A DNA stretch of 64,000 nucleotides. Source: Ga0077555 sp041397775 (GTDB lineage Bacteria > Pseudomonadota > Alphaproteobacteria > Rhizobiales > Hyphomicrobiaceae). The DNA is taken from positions 248,001 through 312,000 of the forward strand of contig JAWKWB010000002.1 in assembly GCA_041397775.1 (NCBI GenBank), given 5' to 3'. This document shows, piece by piece, positions 27,709 through 37,743 of this stretch. The position numbers and the translations under genes were made by a program. The notes beneath the pieces are model-generated. The model was not told the DNA's origin, ran no database searches, and saw only the letters and a list, made by a program, of their open reading frames with translations. The first letter of the stretch is position 1; every line of letters starts with the position of its first letter.

Positions 27709-29586
27709 ATGATTCGCTGCACGGTCGACATTTCGGCATTCCGCACGCGCCTGCGCTGGGCCTCACGGTCCGTGCCGTGCGCGTTGGGCTGCCTGCTGGC
27801 CCTGCTGCTCGTCGTGCTGCCGGCCGCTGCCGAAACGCGCCATGCGCTCGTCATCGGCAATGGCGGTTACCAGACTGCGCCCCTGCGAAATCCGAAGAAC
27901 GACGCGGAGGCCATCGCCAAGGCGTTGACCGCCACCGGCTTCGTCGTCACCACCCTGATCGACGCCGACCAGAAGGCGATGCGTCGTGCCGTCGTCGATC
28001 TCGGCCGCCGCCTGCGCGGTGCCGATAGTGTCGGCGTCCTCTACTACGCCGGCCATGGCGTCCAACTGGCGGGCGAGAACTACCTGATCCCCGTGGGGGC
28101 CGACATCCGCAATGAGAGCGAGGTGGCGGTCGAAGGCGTCAATCTCGCGGAGATCCTGAAGACGATGGGAGCTGCGCAGAGCCGCATCAACATCGTCGTC
28201 CTGGATGCCTGCCGCAACAATCCCTTCGCCGCCGGCGCGCGTGCGGGCGGCGGCGGCCTCGCCCCCGTCGATGCACCGGCCGGCACGCTGATCGCCTTCG
28301 CCACGGCGCCCGGCCAGGTCGCCCTCGACGGCGAGGGTGCCAACAGTCCCTACAGCCTCGCACTGTCGAAGGCCATTCCAGCGGCCGGCGTCGTGCTGGA
28401 GGAGGTCTTCCGCAAGACCCGCCGCGAGGTGCTGGCCGTGACCGGCAAGCGGCAGACGCCGTGGGAGCATTCCTCGCTGACCGGCGCGTTCTTCTTCAAG
28501 CCGAAGCAGGCCGAGCCCGAGGCGAGCCAGCGCAGCGTCGACCTGGGCGGGCTCGCCGATGCCCAGATTGCCGAAATCCGCGCCTGGGAACGCATTCGCG
28601 ACAGCCAGGACCCCGCGGTGCTGGCGACGCACGTCGCAAGCTTTCCCAACGGCATTTTTGCCGACGTGGCGAAGCTCCGCCTGGAGCAGCAGAAGAAGCA
28701 GCGCGAGCGCGGCGACACGGTCGCCGGCTGGCTCGGCAATATCTTCGGCGCAACGGGCGGCGATGCCGAGTCCGAGCGGATGCTGGAAGACGGCCTCAAG
28801 CTCGAAGCGAAGGGCACGGCGGACGCCGACCGCGACGCCTTCAAGCTCTACCGGACGGCCGCCGGCCGTGGCCTGCCCGCGGCCATGCATCAGTTGGCCC
28901 GCGCCTACGATCGCGGCCGCGGCACCGAACGCAGCCTGAAAGACGCTGCTGCCTGGTATCAGAAGGCCGCCGACCTGCGGCATGCGCCTTCGCAGGCCTC
29001 GCTGGGCACGATGTACGAGTTCGGTGAGGGCGTGCCCGTCGATCTGGTGCGCGCCCTGCGGCTCTACACGCTCGCAGCCGACGTCGGCGATGCCAATGGC
29101 CTGGCGAGCCTCGGCTACCTCTATCAGCAGGGCAAGGGCGTCGCCCGCGACGAGGCCGAGGCACGTGCCTGGTACGCGAAGGCGGCCAAGGCGGGTAGCA
29201 CGCGCGCCATGTACAACCTGGCGCTGATGCAGATTCGTGGCCAAGGCGGCACGCGCAACTTCGCCGAAGCCGTGGCGCTGCTCGACCAGGCGATCGCCAA
29301 GGGCCACGTCGGCGCTCACCGCGAACTGGCCTTCCTCTACGACGAGGGCCGCGGCGTCACGCGCGATCCCAGGGCAGCCGCCGACAACCTGCTCATCGCT
29401 TTCAAGGCCGGCCACCGCGACGCGCGCATGGACCTGCTGACGCGGCCCGAGGCCTTGAGTGCCGCAACCCGGCGCGAGGTGCAGCGCAAGCTGTCCGAGA
29501 AGGGCCTCTATAGCGGGCGCACGAACGGCTACTTCGACATGCGCACACGGCTCGCCATCGAACGCTTCGCACGACGCGCGTCCTGA
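27709..29586 (+). CDS. Secreted caspase-like (peptidase C14) protein with Sel1 repeats and peptidoglycan-binding terminus
   Basis: The 625-residue protein has an N-terminal signal or anchor segment (residues 24-41, cut near AAA-ET). A caspase p20-type domain (about 44-250) follows, with His116 in YYAGHGVQL and Cys168 in LDACRNNPF, so the catalytic dyad is intact. Five or six Sel1-like repeats (about 380-560, for example AAAWYQKAADLRHAPSQASL) and a short peptidoglycan-binding-like end (LYSGRTNGYFDMRTRLAIE) complete it. It is probably periplasmic; substrates of such orthocaspase-like proteins prefer Arg or Lys in known cases. TTGGAG sits only a few bases before ATG 27709, a tight spacing. No obvious partner gene is adjacent. 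Confidence 0.85.
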   Translation: MIRCTVDISAFRTRLRWASRSVPCALGCLLALLLVVLPAAAETRHALVIGNGGYQTAPLRNPKNDAEAIAKALTATGFVVTTLIDADQKAMRRAVVDLGRRLRGADSVGVLYYAGHGVQLAGENYLIPVGADIRNESEVAVEGVNLAEILKTMGAAQSRINIVVLDACRNNPFAAGARAGGGGLAPVDAPAGTLIAFATAPGQVALDGEGANSPYSLALSKAIPAAGVVLEEVFRKTRREVLAVTGKRQTPWEHSSLTGAFFFKPKQAEPEASQRSVDLGGLADAQIAEIRAWERIRDSQDPAVLATHVASFPNGIFADVAKLRLEQQKKQRERGDTVAGWLGNIFGATGGDAESERMLEDGLKLEAKGTADADRDAFKLYRTAAGRGLPAAMHQLARAYDRGRGTERSLKDAAAWYQKAADLRHAPSQASLGTMYEFGEGVPVDLVRALRLYTLAADVGDANGLASLGYLYQQGKGVARDEAEARAWYAKAAKAGSTRAMYNLALMQIRGQGGTRNFAEAVALLDQAIAKGHVGAHRELAFLYDEGRGVTRDPRAAADNLLIAFKAGHRDARMDLLTRPEALSAATRREVQRKLSEKGLYSGRTNGYFDMRTRLAIERFARRAS

Positions 29587-29626
29587 GGGCGTTGCACGGG
29601 AAGGTGCCGGGGGCGGCGCGTTCGGC

Positions 29627-31747
29627 TCAGCGGCCCTCGCGCCACCAGGCGAGTGTGATGAAGGCGAGCAGCGCGGCGAGCGCCAGCAGCCCCGTGAACA
29701 TCGGCGTCAACGAGACCCCGCGCGTGACGTGCGCCTCGCGATCCTTGAGGCCGAGCCACCCCGAGCCCGCGAGCACCTTCGCATTCGACAGCATCGAAAT
29801 GCGCGGCACGTCGACGGCGTTGGCCGAAACGCTCGAGAGCAGTCCCCCGCCACGCGACCAGAACACGCCGCCTCCCGTCGCCTCGACCAGCGGCTTGAGC
29901 TTCTCGTCCGTCGCGGTCACCTCGCTCATCTCGCGGGCATCCTCGATGCCAGCGTGGGCGACGGCGGTCAGCGGACCATTGGCGGACGGCGTCTGCAGCT
30001 TGTAGAGGCCGGGCGTGCGCACCTCGATGGTCGTGGTCCAGGAGCCCGGCCCCGACCGCGCGAGCTTGACTTCCTGGATCTCGCCGCCGGGCGCCGCGAC
30101 CGTCACGGAGGGAACACTGTCCTCCATGGTGCGCCGCTCGATGGAGAGCTTGAGCCCACGGGCGGACGCGATCAGCCGCTCTTCTTCGAGGTCGGGCTCT
30201 TTCATCAGCCAGTGCGCGGTGCGGCGCAGCAGGTCGGCATAGGGGCCGCCGCCGTCATAGCCGCGCGCCCAGAGCCAGGCATGATCGGAGAGCAGCAGCG
30301 CGACGCGGCCCTTGCCTTTGCGGTCGAGCACGAGCAGCGGCTTGTCCTCCGCGCCGGTCATGAGGTTGCGGCCACGGCTCGGCACGGCCTCCACCTGCCG
30401 GAACCACCGTCCCCACGTCGGCTCGCTGCCGGCCGCACCCGAACCGGGCAGGCCGCGCGTGACGGGATGCTTAAGCCCGTCGCCGGAAACCTTCGCCTTG
30501 AAGGGCTGCTCGATGACGCGACCGGAAGGTGCTGCCGGGATCGACGTGCGCAGCGGCGTCGCAAACAGGCTCGTATTGCCCGCGAAATCGTCCCCCGCCG
30601 CGATCAGCAGGGCGCCGCCGTGCTGTTCCACGTAGCGGGAGATGTTGTCGTAGTAGAGCAGCGGCAGGATGCCGCGATGCTGATAGCGGTCGAAGATGAT
30701 CAGGTCGAAATCCTTGATCTTTTCCGAGAACAGCTCGCGCGTCGGGAAGGCGATCAGCGAGAGCTGATGGATGGGCGTGCCATCCTGCTTCTCGGGCGGC
30801 CGCAGAATGGTGAAGTGGACGAGATCGACGGCCGCGTCCGACTTGAGCAGGTTGCGCCAGGTCCGCTCGCCCGCATGCGGTTCACCCGACACCAGAAGTA
30901 CGCGCAGGTTCTCGCGCACGCCTTCCGCCGCGATCACGACGCGGTTGTTGGCAGGCGTCAGCTCGCCATCGGCCGGCGCCAGCTCGACCTCGACGATGTT
31001 GGTGCCCGCGTGCGGGAACGGCATCGCCAGCACCACCTTGGCGTCGACCTCGGTGCGGCGGATCTCGTCGGGCTTGCCTTCCCGGCGCACGCGCAGCGTC
31101 AGCGGTCCCGAGGCCCGCCGCTTGCCCGTCTCGCGCACGGCCACCTCGATATCGCGGGACTGTCCGACGATGCCGAACTTGGGTGCCTTGATGATCTCGA
31201 TGCGCCGGTCGAACTCGTCGGGCCGGCCGGTCAGGATGGCATGGACCGGCGCGTCGAAGCCGAGCGCTGCCGGCGCGTTGGGAATGTCGTGCACCTGCCC
31301 GTCGGTGATCATGATGACGCCGGCGAGCCGGTCGGGCGGCACATTGGCGAGCGAGCGATTGAGCTCGGCGAAGAGGTGGGTGCCGGAAGGCCCGTCGCCG
31401 GTGGGTTTGGCAGCCGCCACCCATTTTACCTCGAGATTGGGGATGGCGGCGAGCTTGCGCTCGAGTTCGGCGCGAATGGCTGCGACCTGCCGGGGCCGGT
31501 CTGCCAGCGTCTGGCTCGTCGATTCGTCCACCACCACGATGGCGATGTTGGACAGGCTCTCGCGCTGCTCCTGGCGCAGCGTCGGGTTGGCGAGTGCGGC
31601 GATGACGGCCGCCAGCGCCAGTGCGCGCAGCGTGGCGCCGCGCGTGCGCCGCATCAGCATCACGCCGATGAGCACGACGGCCACGGCGATGCCCGCCCAG
31701 AACAGCGGCGAGGGAACGAGGGGCGATATGTCGATCGACCAGTTCAT
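29627..31747 (-). CDS. Membrane protein with VWA-like and glutamine-amidotransferase-like domains (MoxR/Bat cluster)
   Basis: The 706-residue protein begins with a periplasmic stub, a membrane segment (LFWAGIAVAVVLIGVMLM) and a second hydrophobic stretch. A VWA-like region follows (IAIVVVDESTSQ, then AGVIMITDGQVHD); the metal-binding DxSxS is altered to DESTS, so binding may be kept. Its central part (FDLIIFDRYQHRGIL ... GGALLIAAGDDFAG) resembles a class I glutamine-amidotransferase fold without the catalytic Cys. A last membrane span lies near the C-terminus. It starts seven bases after the DUF4159 gene stops, so it is the last gene of this operon. The cluster is linked to envelope integrity and chaperoning in other bacteria; the exact role is unknown. 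Confidence 0.75.
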   Translation of the reverse strand: MNWSIDISPLVPSPLFWAGIAVAVVLIGVMLMRRTRGATLRALALAAVIAALANPTLRQEQRESLSNIAIVVVDESTSQTLADRPRQVAAIRAELERKLAAIPNLEVKWVAAAKPTGDGPSGTHLFAELNRSLANVPPDRLAGVIMITDGQVHDIPNAPAALGFDAPVHAILTGRPDEFDRRIEIIKAPKFGIVGQSRDIEVAVRETGKRRASGPLTLRVRREGKPDEIRRTEVDAKVVLAMPFPHAGTNIVEVELAPADGELTPANNRVVIAAEGVRENLRVLLVSGEPHAGERTWRNLLKSDAAVDLVHFTILRPPEKQDGTPIHQLSLIAFPTRELFSEKIKDFDLIIFDRYQHRGILPLLYYDNISRYVEQHGGALLIAAGDDFAGNTSLFATPLRTSIPAAPSGRVIEQPFKAKVSGDGLKHPVTRGLPGSGAAGSEPTWGRWFRQVEAVPSRGRNLMTGAEDKPLLVLDRKGKGRVALLLSDHAWLWARGYDGGGPYADLLRRTAHWLMKEPDLEEERLIASARGLKLSIERRTMEDSVPSVTVAAPGGEIQEVKLARSGPGSWTTTIEVRTPGLYKLQTPSANGPLTAVAHAGIEDAREMSEVTATDEKLKPLVEATGGGVFWSRGGGLLSSVSANAVDVPRISMLSNAKVLAGSGWLGLKDREAHVTRGVSLTPMFTGLLALAALLAFITLAWWREGR

Positions 31748-31754
31748 GAAACCT

Positions 31755-34640
31755 CTACTGTCCCAGCCGCTCGAGGAGGGCGGGCACGTGCACCTGATCG
31801 GCCTTGTAGTTGCCGGTCAGCGCATACATCACGATGTTGATGCCGGTCCGGAAGGCCATCTCGCGCTGGGCCTCGCCGCCCGGCGCGGTGGCGTGGATCG
31901 GTCGGTTGCGCTCGTCGAGCGCCCACGCCGCCGCCAGATCGTTCGAGGTGACGATGATCGACGTCACGCCGTCGACGCGCCGCGCCTTGCGGCTCTGGCC
32001 CGCGCGATCCTGCGCGCTATCGGCCTCGACCCAGGTCTGCCCGCCGTCCCAGCGTCCCGGGAACGAACGCAGGAGGTAGAACGAGCGTGTCAGCACGTGG
32101 TTGTCCGGCACGGGCTCCAGGCGCGGGATGTCGAGGCGTCCAAGCATCCGCTGCAATGGCGTGTCCTCGCCGCGAGACATGGCGAGGCCGGCAGGCGCGC
32201 CCTGGCCGTAGTCGCGCGTGTCGAAGATGATCATGCCGCCCTGCTTCATATAGGCGTCGATCTTGGCCAGCGTGGCGTCGGGCAGGGGCTTCGCGTTCGC
32301 CAGCACCGGCCAGTAGAGGATGGGAAAGAACGCAATCTCGTCCGTCACGATATTGACGCCGAACGGTTCGCCGGGAACCACTGCCGTGCGCCGCGCCAGC
32401 ATGCGGCCGAGCCCGGTCCACCCCAGGCGGCTGGTCTCGTCGGCATCCGCGTCTCCCGTGAGCACGTAGGCGAACGAGACCTTGCCCGTCGCCTGCTGGC
32501 CGATCTGGAGATCGCGGGAATTGGAGGCCCGCGGCGGTTGTGACTGGGCCTGCGCCGTGTCGGCAGATCCTGTGATACCGAGCAGGGCGATCAGCCCCAC
32601 CATCGCTGCGCCTGCCGCGGGACGCTGGACCCGGCGCCAGAACGGCCCGGCCTGCAGCAGCAACACTGCGATAACATCGAGCAGGAGGAGTCCGAGTGCG
32701 GTTGCAAGGAGCATGGGTTTCAAAGGTTGCGTGGTCTCGCCTTCGTAGGCGCGCCGCTCCACGCCTGAGGGCAGGGACGGCAGCGGGGCCAGTTCCGCGC
32801 CCTTGGCGATGACGTTGAGCGCGCGCGGAGACGCTTGCGGGCCGTAGTAGCCCGGCGGGTGATCGAGGCGGGGCCTCGTCGTGTCGATCAGGGCGGCCGC
32901 AATCGGCTGTGCGGTCGGTGGCGGCTGGCGCAGGACGCCGCTGCCGTCGAGCGTCTGTTGCGGTGCCAGGACCTCGGTGTTGGAGGCGGCGACCTGCTTG
33001 TCACTCGCGTCGGCTGCCGTTTCGATGCCGCCGGCAGCCACGCCGCCCGGCCGGCCGAGCGTCCCGATCCGCCGCATCATGTCGACGAAGAGCCCCGAGA
33101 GTGGCAGGTTCGACCAGTCGGAGTTGGCCGTGACGTGGAAGAGGACGATCTGGCCTTCGCCCCGGCGCCGCGCCGTCACCAGCGGCGTGCCGTCGGCGAG
33201 CCGCGCCCAGACCTTGACGTCGGGTCCAAGCGAACCGGGATCGGCGAGCACCTGACGGCTGATCGTCACCTCCTTGGGCGCCACGAGGCCTGCGAACAGG
33301 CTCGCATCGTCGAAGGGGGCCAGCGGCTGCGGCGTCGACCAGGACAGTGCGCCACCCAGCGTGCGGCCTCCCAGGCGCAGCGCGACGGGCAGCAGCGCAT
33401 CGCCACCCTTCTCCAGGCGCGGCCCCGCGAAGCGCACGAGCACGCCCCCCTTCTTCACCCAGCCGTCCACCTTGGCGAGCAGGTCTCCCGACAGCGTGCC
33501 CACGTCCGCCAACATGAGCACGGAGACGTTCTGCTTGAAGGCGTCGGCGGTCGCGGCGGCCAGATTGACGTCCTTGGGCCGCACGAGTTCGGAGTAGGGC
33601 GCCAGCGCCCGGTCGATGTAGTAGTTCGGTGCCAGCAGCGGCTGGGCCTGTTCCTGGCTTTCGCCCGCGAGAATGGCGATGCGGTTCCAGCGCGAGCGTG
33701 CATCGAGGAGATGCACCGCGCCAGCCGAACGCTCGCCCGCGATCTCGACGCGCGCCACCTGGTTGCGCAACTCCAGTGGCAGCGCGAATTGGGTCGTCGT
33801 CTGGCGAGCGCCAGCCGCGAACGTGAACATCGCTTCGCCGAGCCGCTGCCCGCGCGCCGAAAGGGCCAGCGCATAGCCCGTGCGCGCGGCTCCCGATGGC
33901 CGCAACAGCGTGACGTCGAGCTTGCCGTCACGGCCGAGCCCGGCAAGCGCGCCGATCGGCTCCTCGCCACTTCGCGGATCGACGACGCTGACCGTGCCAC
34001 CCCCCGCCAGTTGCACGAGGCGCTGGGCGAACGCGCCGGCCGCCATGTCGTGATCGATGCCGTCGCTGAGCCACACGAACGAGGCTTGGCCTGTGCCGCG
34101 CAAGGCCTGCGACAGGCTGTCGCCGATCTCGGTGAGGTTGGGTGCGAAGGGCTGCGGCGCCAGTGCGGCCGCGGTGGAGCGGGCAGCGGACGGCGCTTCG
34201 ATCTTCAAGCTCTGGGAGCGGGCAGGTGGCGCGGTCTGGACGACGAGCACCGGCCGGCTCTGGGCCTCCGCTTCGTTGATGAGGCGCTCCACGAGGCGGG
34301 CACGGTCGGCAAAGCGCGTCGCAGCACTCCAGCCGTTGTCGACGACGATCACCACGGGGCCTTGCCCCTTGAGCGCCTTTTCGCGGCTCGGGTTCAGCAC
34401 CGGTTCGGCAAGCGCGCCGATGATCAGCGTTGCGGCCAGCATGCGCAGCAGCGTGAGCCACCACGGCGTCTTGGCCGGCGTTTTCTCCTTGTTCTCGATC
34501 CCCACGAGAATGCGCGTTGCGGGAAACGCGATCTGTCTGGGGCGCGGCGGCACGGTGCGCAGCAGCCAGTAGATGACCGGTAGCGCCGCCAGCGCGCCCA
34601 GAAGCCACGGATTGAGAAACGCCAGGGCGCCCAGGCTCAT
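31755..34640 (-). CDS. BatA N-terminal / DUF4159 domain membrane protein
   Basis: The 961-residue protein starts with the BatA-type membrane anchor (ALAFLNPWLLGALAALPVIY, then WWLTLLRMLAATLIIGAL). A VWA-like portion (VVIVVDNGWSAA), a long beta-rich middle, and two more hydrophobic segments around residues 655-710 follow. It ends in DUF4159 (SFAYVLTGDADADETSRLGW ... QGGMIIFDTRDYGQG ... GINIVMYALTGNYKAD). ATG 34640 overlaps the DUF58 stop by four bases (ATGA), a coupled start. In this cluster, DUF58 and VWA proteins act with a MoxR ATPase at the inner membrane. Family identity is clear; biochemical function is not established. Confidence 0.82.
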   Translation of the reverse strand: MSLGALAFLNPWLLGALAALPVIYWLLRTVPPRPRQIAFPATRILVGIENKEKTPAKTPWWLTLLRMLAATLIIGALAEPVLNPSREKALKGQGPVVIVVDNGWSAATRFADRARLVERLINEAEAQSRPVLVVQTAPPARSQSLKIEAPSAARSTAAALAPQPFAPNLTEIGDSLSQALRGTGQASFVWLSDGIDHDMAAGAFAQRLVQLAGGGTVSVVDPRSGEEPIGALAGLGRDGKLDVTLLRPSGAARTGYALALSARGQRLGEAMFTFAAGARQTTTQFALPLELRNQVARVEIAGERSAGAVHLLDARSRWNRIAILAGESQEQAQPLLAPNYYIDRALAPYSELVRPKDVNLAAATADAFKQNVSVLMLADVGTLSGDLLAKVDGWVKKGGVLVRFAGPRLEKGGDALLPVALRLGGRTLGGALSWSTPQPLAPFDDASLFAGLVAPKEVTISRQVLADPGSLGPDVKVWARLADGTPLVTARRRGEGQIVLFHVTANSDWSNLPLSGLFVDMMRRIGTLGRPGGVAAGGIETAADASDKQVAASNTEVLAPQQTLDGSGVLRQPPPTAQPIAAALIDTTRPRLDHPPGYYGPQASPRALNVIAKGAELAPLPSLPSGVERRAYEGETTQPLKPMLLATALGLLLLDVIAVLLLQAGPFWRRVQRPAAGAAMVGLIALLGITGSADTAQAQSQPPRASNSRDLQIGQQATGKVSFAYVLTGDADADETSRLGWTGLGRMLARRTAVVPGEPFGVNIVTDEIAFFPILYWPVLANAKPLPDATLAKIDAYMKQGGMIIFDTRDYGQGAPAGLAMSRGEDTPLQRMLGRLDIPRLEPVPDNHVLTRSFYLLRSFPGRWDGGQTWVEADSAQDRAGQSRKARRVDGVTSIIVTSNDLAAAWALDERNRPIHATAPGGEAQREMAFRTGINIVMYALTGNYKADQVHVPALLERLGQ

Positions 34641-35614
34641 CGTGCCTCTCCCGTGCCGCCACGCGAGGCCGTGCCGCGCGTCGCCATGTTGGCGGCGTGG
34701 CCTTTGAGGCGCATCGCCAGCGTCAGCAGCGGCTCGGTCGCCGGGCGATCCGTATGGTGCGTCATGAACGACCAGCCCAGCCGCCGGCATCCATCCTGCA
34801 ACACGGCGAGATGCGCGGCGAGCCTCGCCTGGTACTGCTCGCGCAGGCTCTCGGCACGATCGGCGATCCAATGTGCGCCGTCCTCGAGGCCCAGGAATTC
34901 CGCACGGCCCTCGTAGGGCAGCGTCTCTTCCGCCGGATCGAGGATCTGCACGAGATGGCCGCTGCTGCCCTGCGAGGCGATGGCCTGCATGCGCGCCACG
35001 ATCGTCTCTGCGGGATCGAGGAAATCGGAGAACATCACGACCCCCGACAGGCGCGGCAGCCGGATCTCGGGGGGGAGGCTGGCATCGAGCACCGGTTTGC
35101 CTTCGGCCAGAAGCAGGGCCTCGGCCAGCCGGGCGGCCGCCCTGCGGTTCGCCGTGGGACGGCTGAGCCCCATGAGGCCGACGCGCTCGCCGCCGCGCAC
35201 CAGCAACTCGGCGGCGGCCAGCATCAGCACGATGGCGCGGTCACGCTTCAGCGTGGCGGACAGGTCGCTGGCGAAATCCATCGAACGCGAGCAATCCGCC
35301 CACAGCCAGACGGTGTGAGCCGCCTCCCATTCCCGTTCGCGCACGTACAGCTGGTCGGAGCTGGCCGAGCGCCGCCAGTCGATCAGCGTCGTGGGATCGA
35401 GATCGCCGAGCTGGCGGAATTGCCAGAACGTCTCGCCGGGACCGGCCCGGCGTCGCCCATGCAACCCGTGCGCGACGGTGTTGGAGACCTTCAGCGCATC
35501 GAGCACGAGATCGGGCAGGCGGTCCGCAAGCCCATGCGCCGCCGTCTCCAGCCGATCGTGCCGCTGTTCGCCCTTTTTCTTGACGAAAGACGACTTTGCG
35601 AGGCCTGCCGCCAC
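34637..35614 (-). CDS. DUF58 domain protein of the MoxR cluster
   Basis: The 325-residue protein has the DUF58 core FRQLGDLDPTTLIDWRRSA and then a VWA-like segment with VWLWADCSRSMDF, where the DxSxS metal site reads DCSRS. It has no membrane span, unlike longer DUF58 proteins, so it is cytoplasmic or peripheral. In known MoxR systems the ATPase remodels the VWA-containing partner. The ATGA overlap with the DUF4159 gene and the 90-base distance to moxR place it in one operon. Confidence 0.87.
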   Translation of the reverse strand: MAAGLAKSSFVKKKGEQRHDRLETAAHGLADRLPDLVLDALKVSNTVAHGLHGRRRAGPGETFWQFRQLGDLDPTTLIDWRRSASSDQLYVREREWEAAHTVWLWADCSRSMDFASDLSATLKRDRAIVLMLAAAELLVRGGERVGLMGLSRPTANRRAAARLAEALLLAEGKPVLDASLPPEIRLPRLSGVVMFSDFLDPAETIVARMQAIASQGSSGHLVQILDPAEETLPYEGRAEFLGLEDGAHWIADRAESLREQYQARLAAHLAVLQDGCRRLGWSFMTHHTDRPATEPLLTLAMRLKGHAANMATRGTASRGGTGEAR

Positions 35615-35704
35615 CCGCCACTCCCTGTCAGTACAGTCGATCTGTCAGTACCGTCGATCGGCCGCCGAACGCGCTTGCGGCCGTCATGCCCTGGCGGCGC
35701 GCGA

Positions 35705-36712
<1,008 letters not shown>

Positions 36713-36904
36713 GATCAGGACCGTCAGCCCACTTTGGGTTCGAGTTGTGTCGCTTTGCGCGGAGTCTGGCGCTGGGAAAGTGGTTAGATTGTGAACAGGC
36801 TTCTACCTAGCATATCAGCAAGGTGGGCTCAGGTGGGGTTAACTTTGCGTAAGGCAGTGGGGCGCGAAACGAGCCTCCGCCTGCCGATGTAGGAGACAGT
36901 GACG

Positions 36905-37480
36905 ATGACGCAATCGGGCACCGAGGGCCTGTCGGGCCTCGAAGCGATGCTGAAGGCGGCAGGCGGCAAGGGACCGCCGCCCGTCGAAAAATGGAATCCG
37001 CCCTATTGCGGCGATATCGGCATGCGCATCCGCTCCGACGGCGTCTGGCTCTACCAGGCGAGCCCCATCGGACGACTGCCGCTCGTCAAGCTGTTCGCCA
37101 GCGTCCTGCGCAAGGACGACGACGAGAAACACTATCTCGTCACGCCGGTCGAGAAGGTGGACGTGGCCGTCGACGACGCCCCGTTTCTCGCGGTGGAGAT
37201 GGAAGTGATCGGCACGGGAGCCGACCAGAGCCTCGTTTTCCGGACTAACGTCGACGATGTCGTGCGCTGTGGTCCCGCGCACCCCCTGCGCTTCGCCATC
37301 GAACCCCACAGCGAGGGCCTGAAACCCTACGTCCACGTGCGGGGACGGCTGGAGGCCCTCGTCACGCGCGCGGTCTACTACGACCTGGTCGAACGCGCCG
37401 TGGAGAACGAGGGTGTGTTGGGCGTCTGGAGCGAGGGCACCTTTTTCCCCCTGGCCGAGCCGTCACAGGACGGCGGCTGA
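36905..37480 (+). CDS. DUF1285 domain protein
   Basis: The 191-residue protein carries the DUF1285 signature: PPVEKWNPPYCGDIGMRI, DGVWLYQASPIGRLPLVKLF and YLVTPVEKVDVAVDDAPF. Structures of the family show an uncharacterised two-domain fold. AGGAG lies nine bases before ATG 36905; GTG 36899 is the alternative start. It is divergent from moxR, and similar neighbourhoods of DUF1285 and the moxR cluster are common in alphaproteobacteria, so a link to envelope functions is possible but unproven. Confidence 0.85.
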   Translation: MTQSGTEGLSGLEAMLKAAGGKGPPPVEKWNPPYCGDIGMRIRSDGVWLYQASPIGRLPLVKLFASVLRKDDDEKHYLVTPVEKVDVAVDDAPFLAVEMEVIGTGADQSLVFRTNVDDVVRCGPAHPLRFAIEPHSEGLKPYVHVRGRLEALVTRAVYYDLVERAVENEGVLGVWSEGTFFPLAEPSQDGG

Positions 37481-37743
37481 CCCCCACCCCGAACTGCGCC
37501 AGCCGCCGCAATGCCGCTCGACCGGATCGACGCCGTGTTCCGACAGCATCGGGAAAGACCCCGGCTCGGCACGGCCGGGCTCCCGCCCGCCCGCTTGGCC
37601 GGGGAACCGGAGGGGAGGGCGAGGCGGAAAAGGGCGGGCAGACGATGGCGGGTTCTGCACTCCCGGTTTCCCGGTCGACGCGCAAGCGAATTGCGCTGGC
37701 CGTGACGAATACAGTTGCCGGCCTTGCCGTGGGCTCCTTACAG

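Noticed and set aside
37645..37743. 33-residue N-terminal extension of HrpB from ATG 37645
   Set aside because: HrpB homologues start close to the DVLADI segment just before motif I; the extension is unrelated sequence and the spacing to the purine run is too long.
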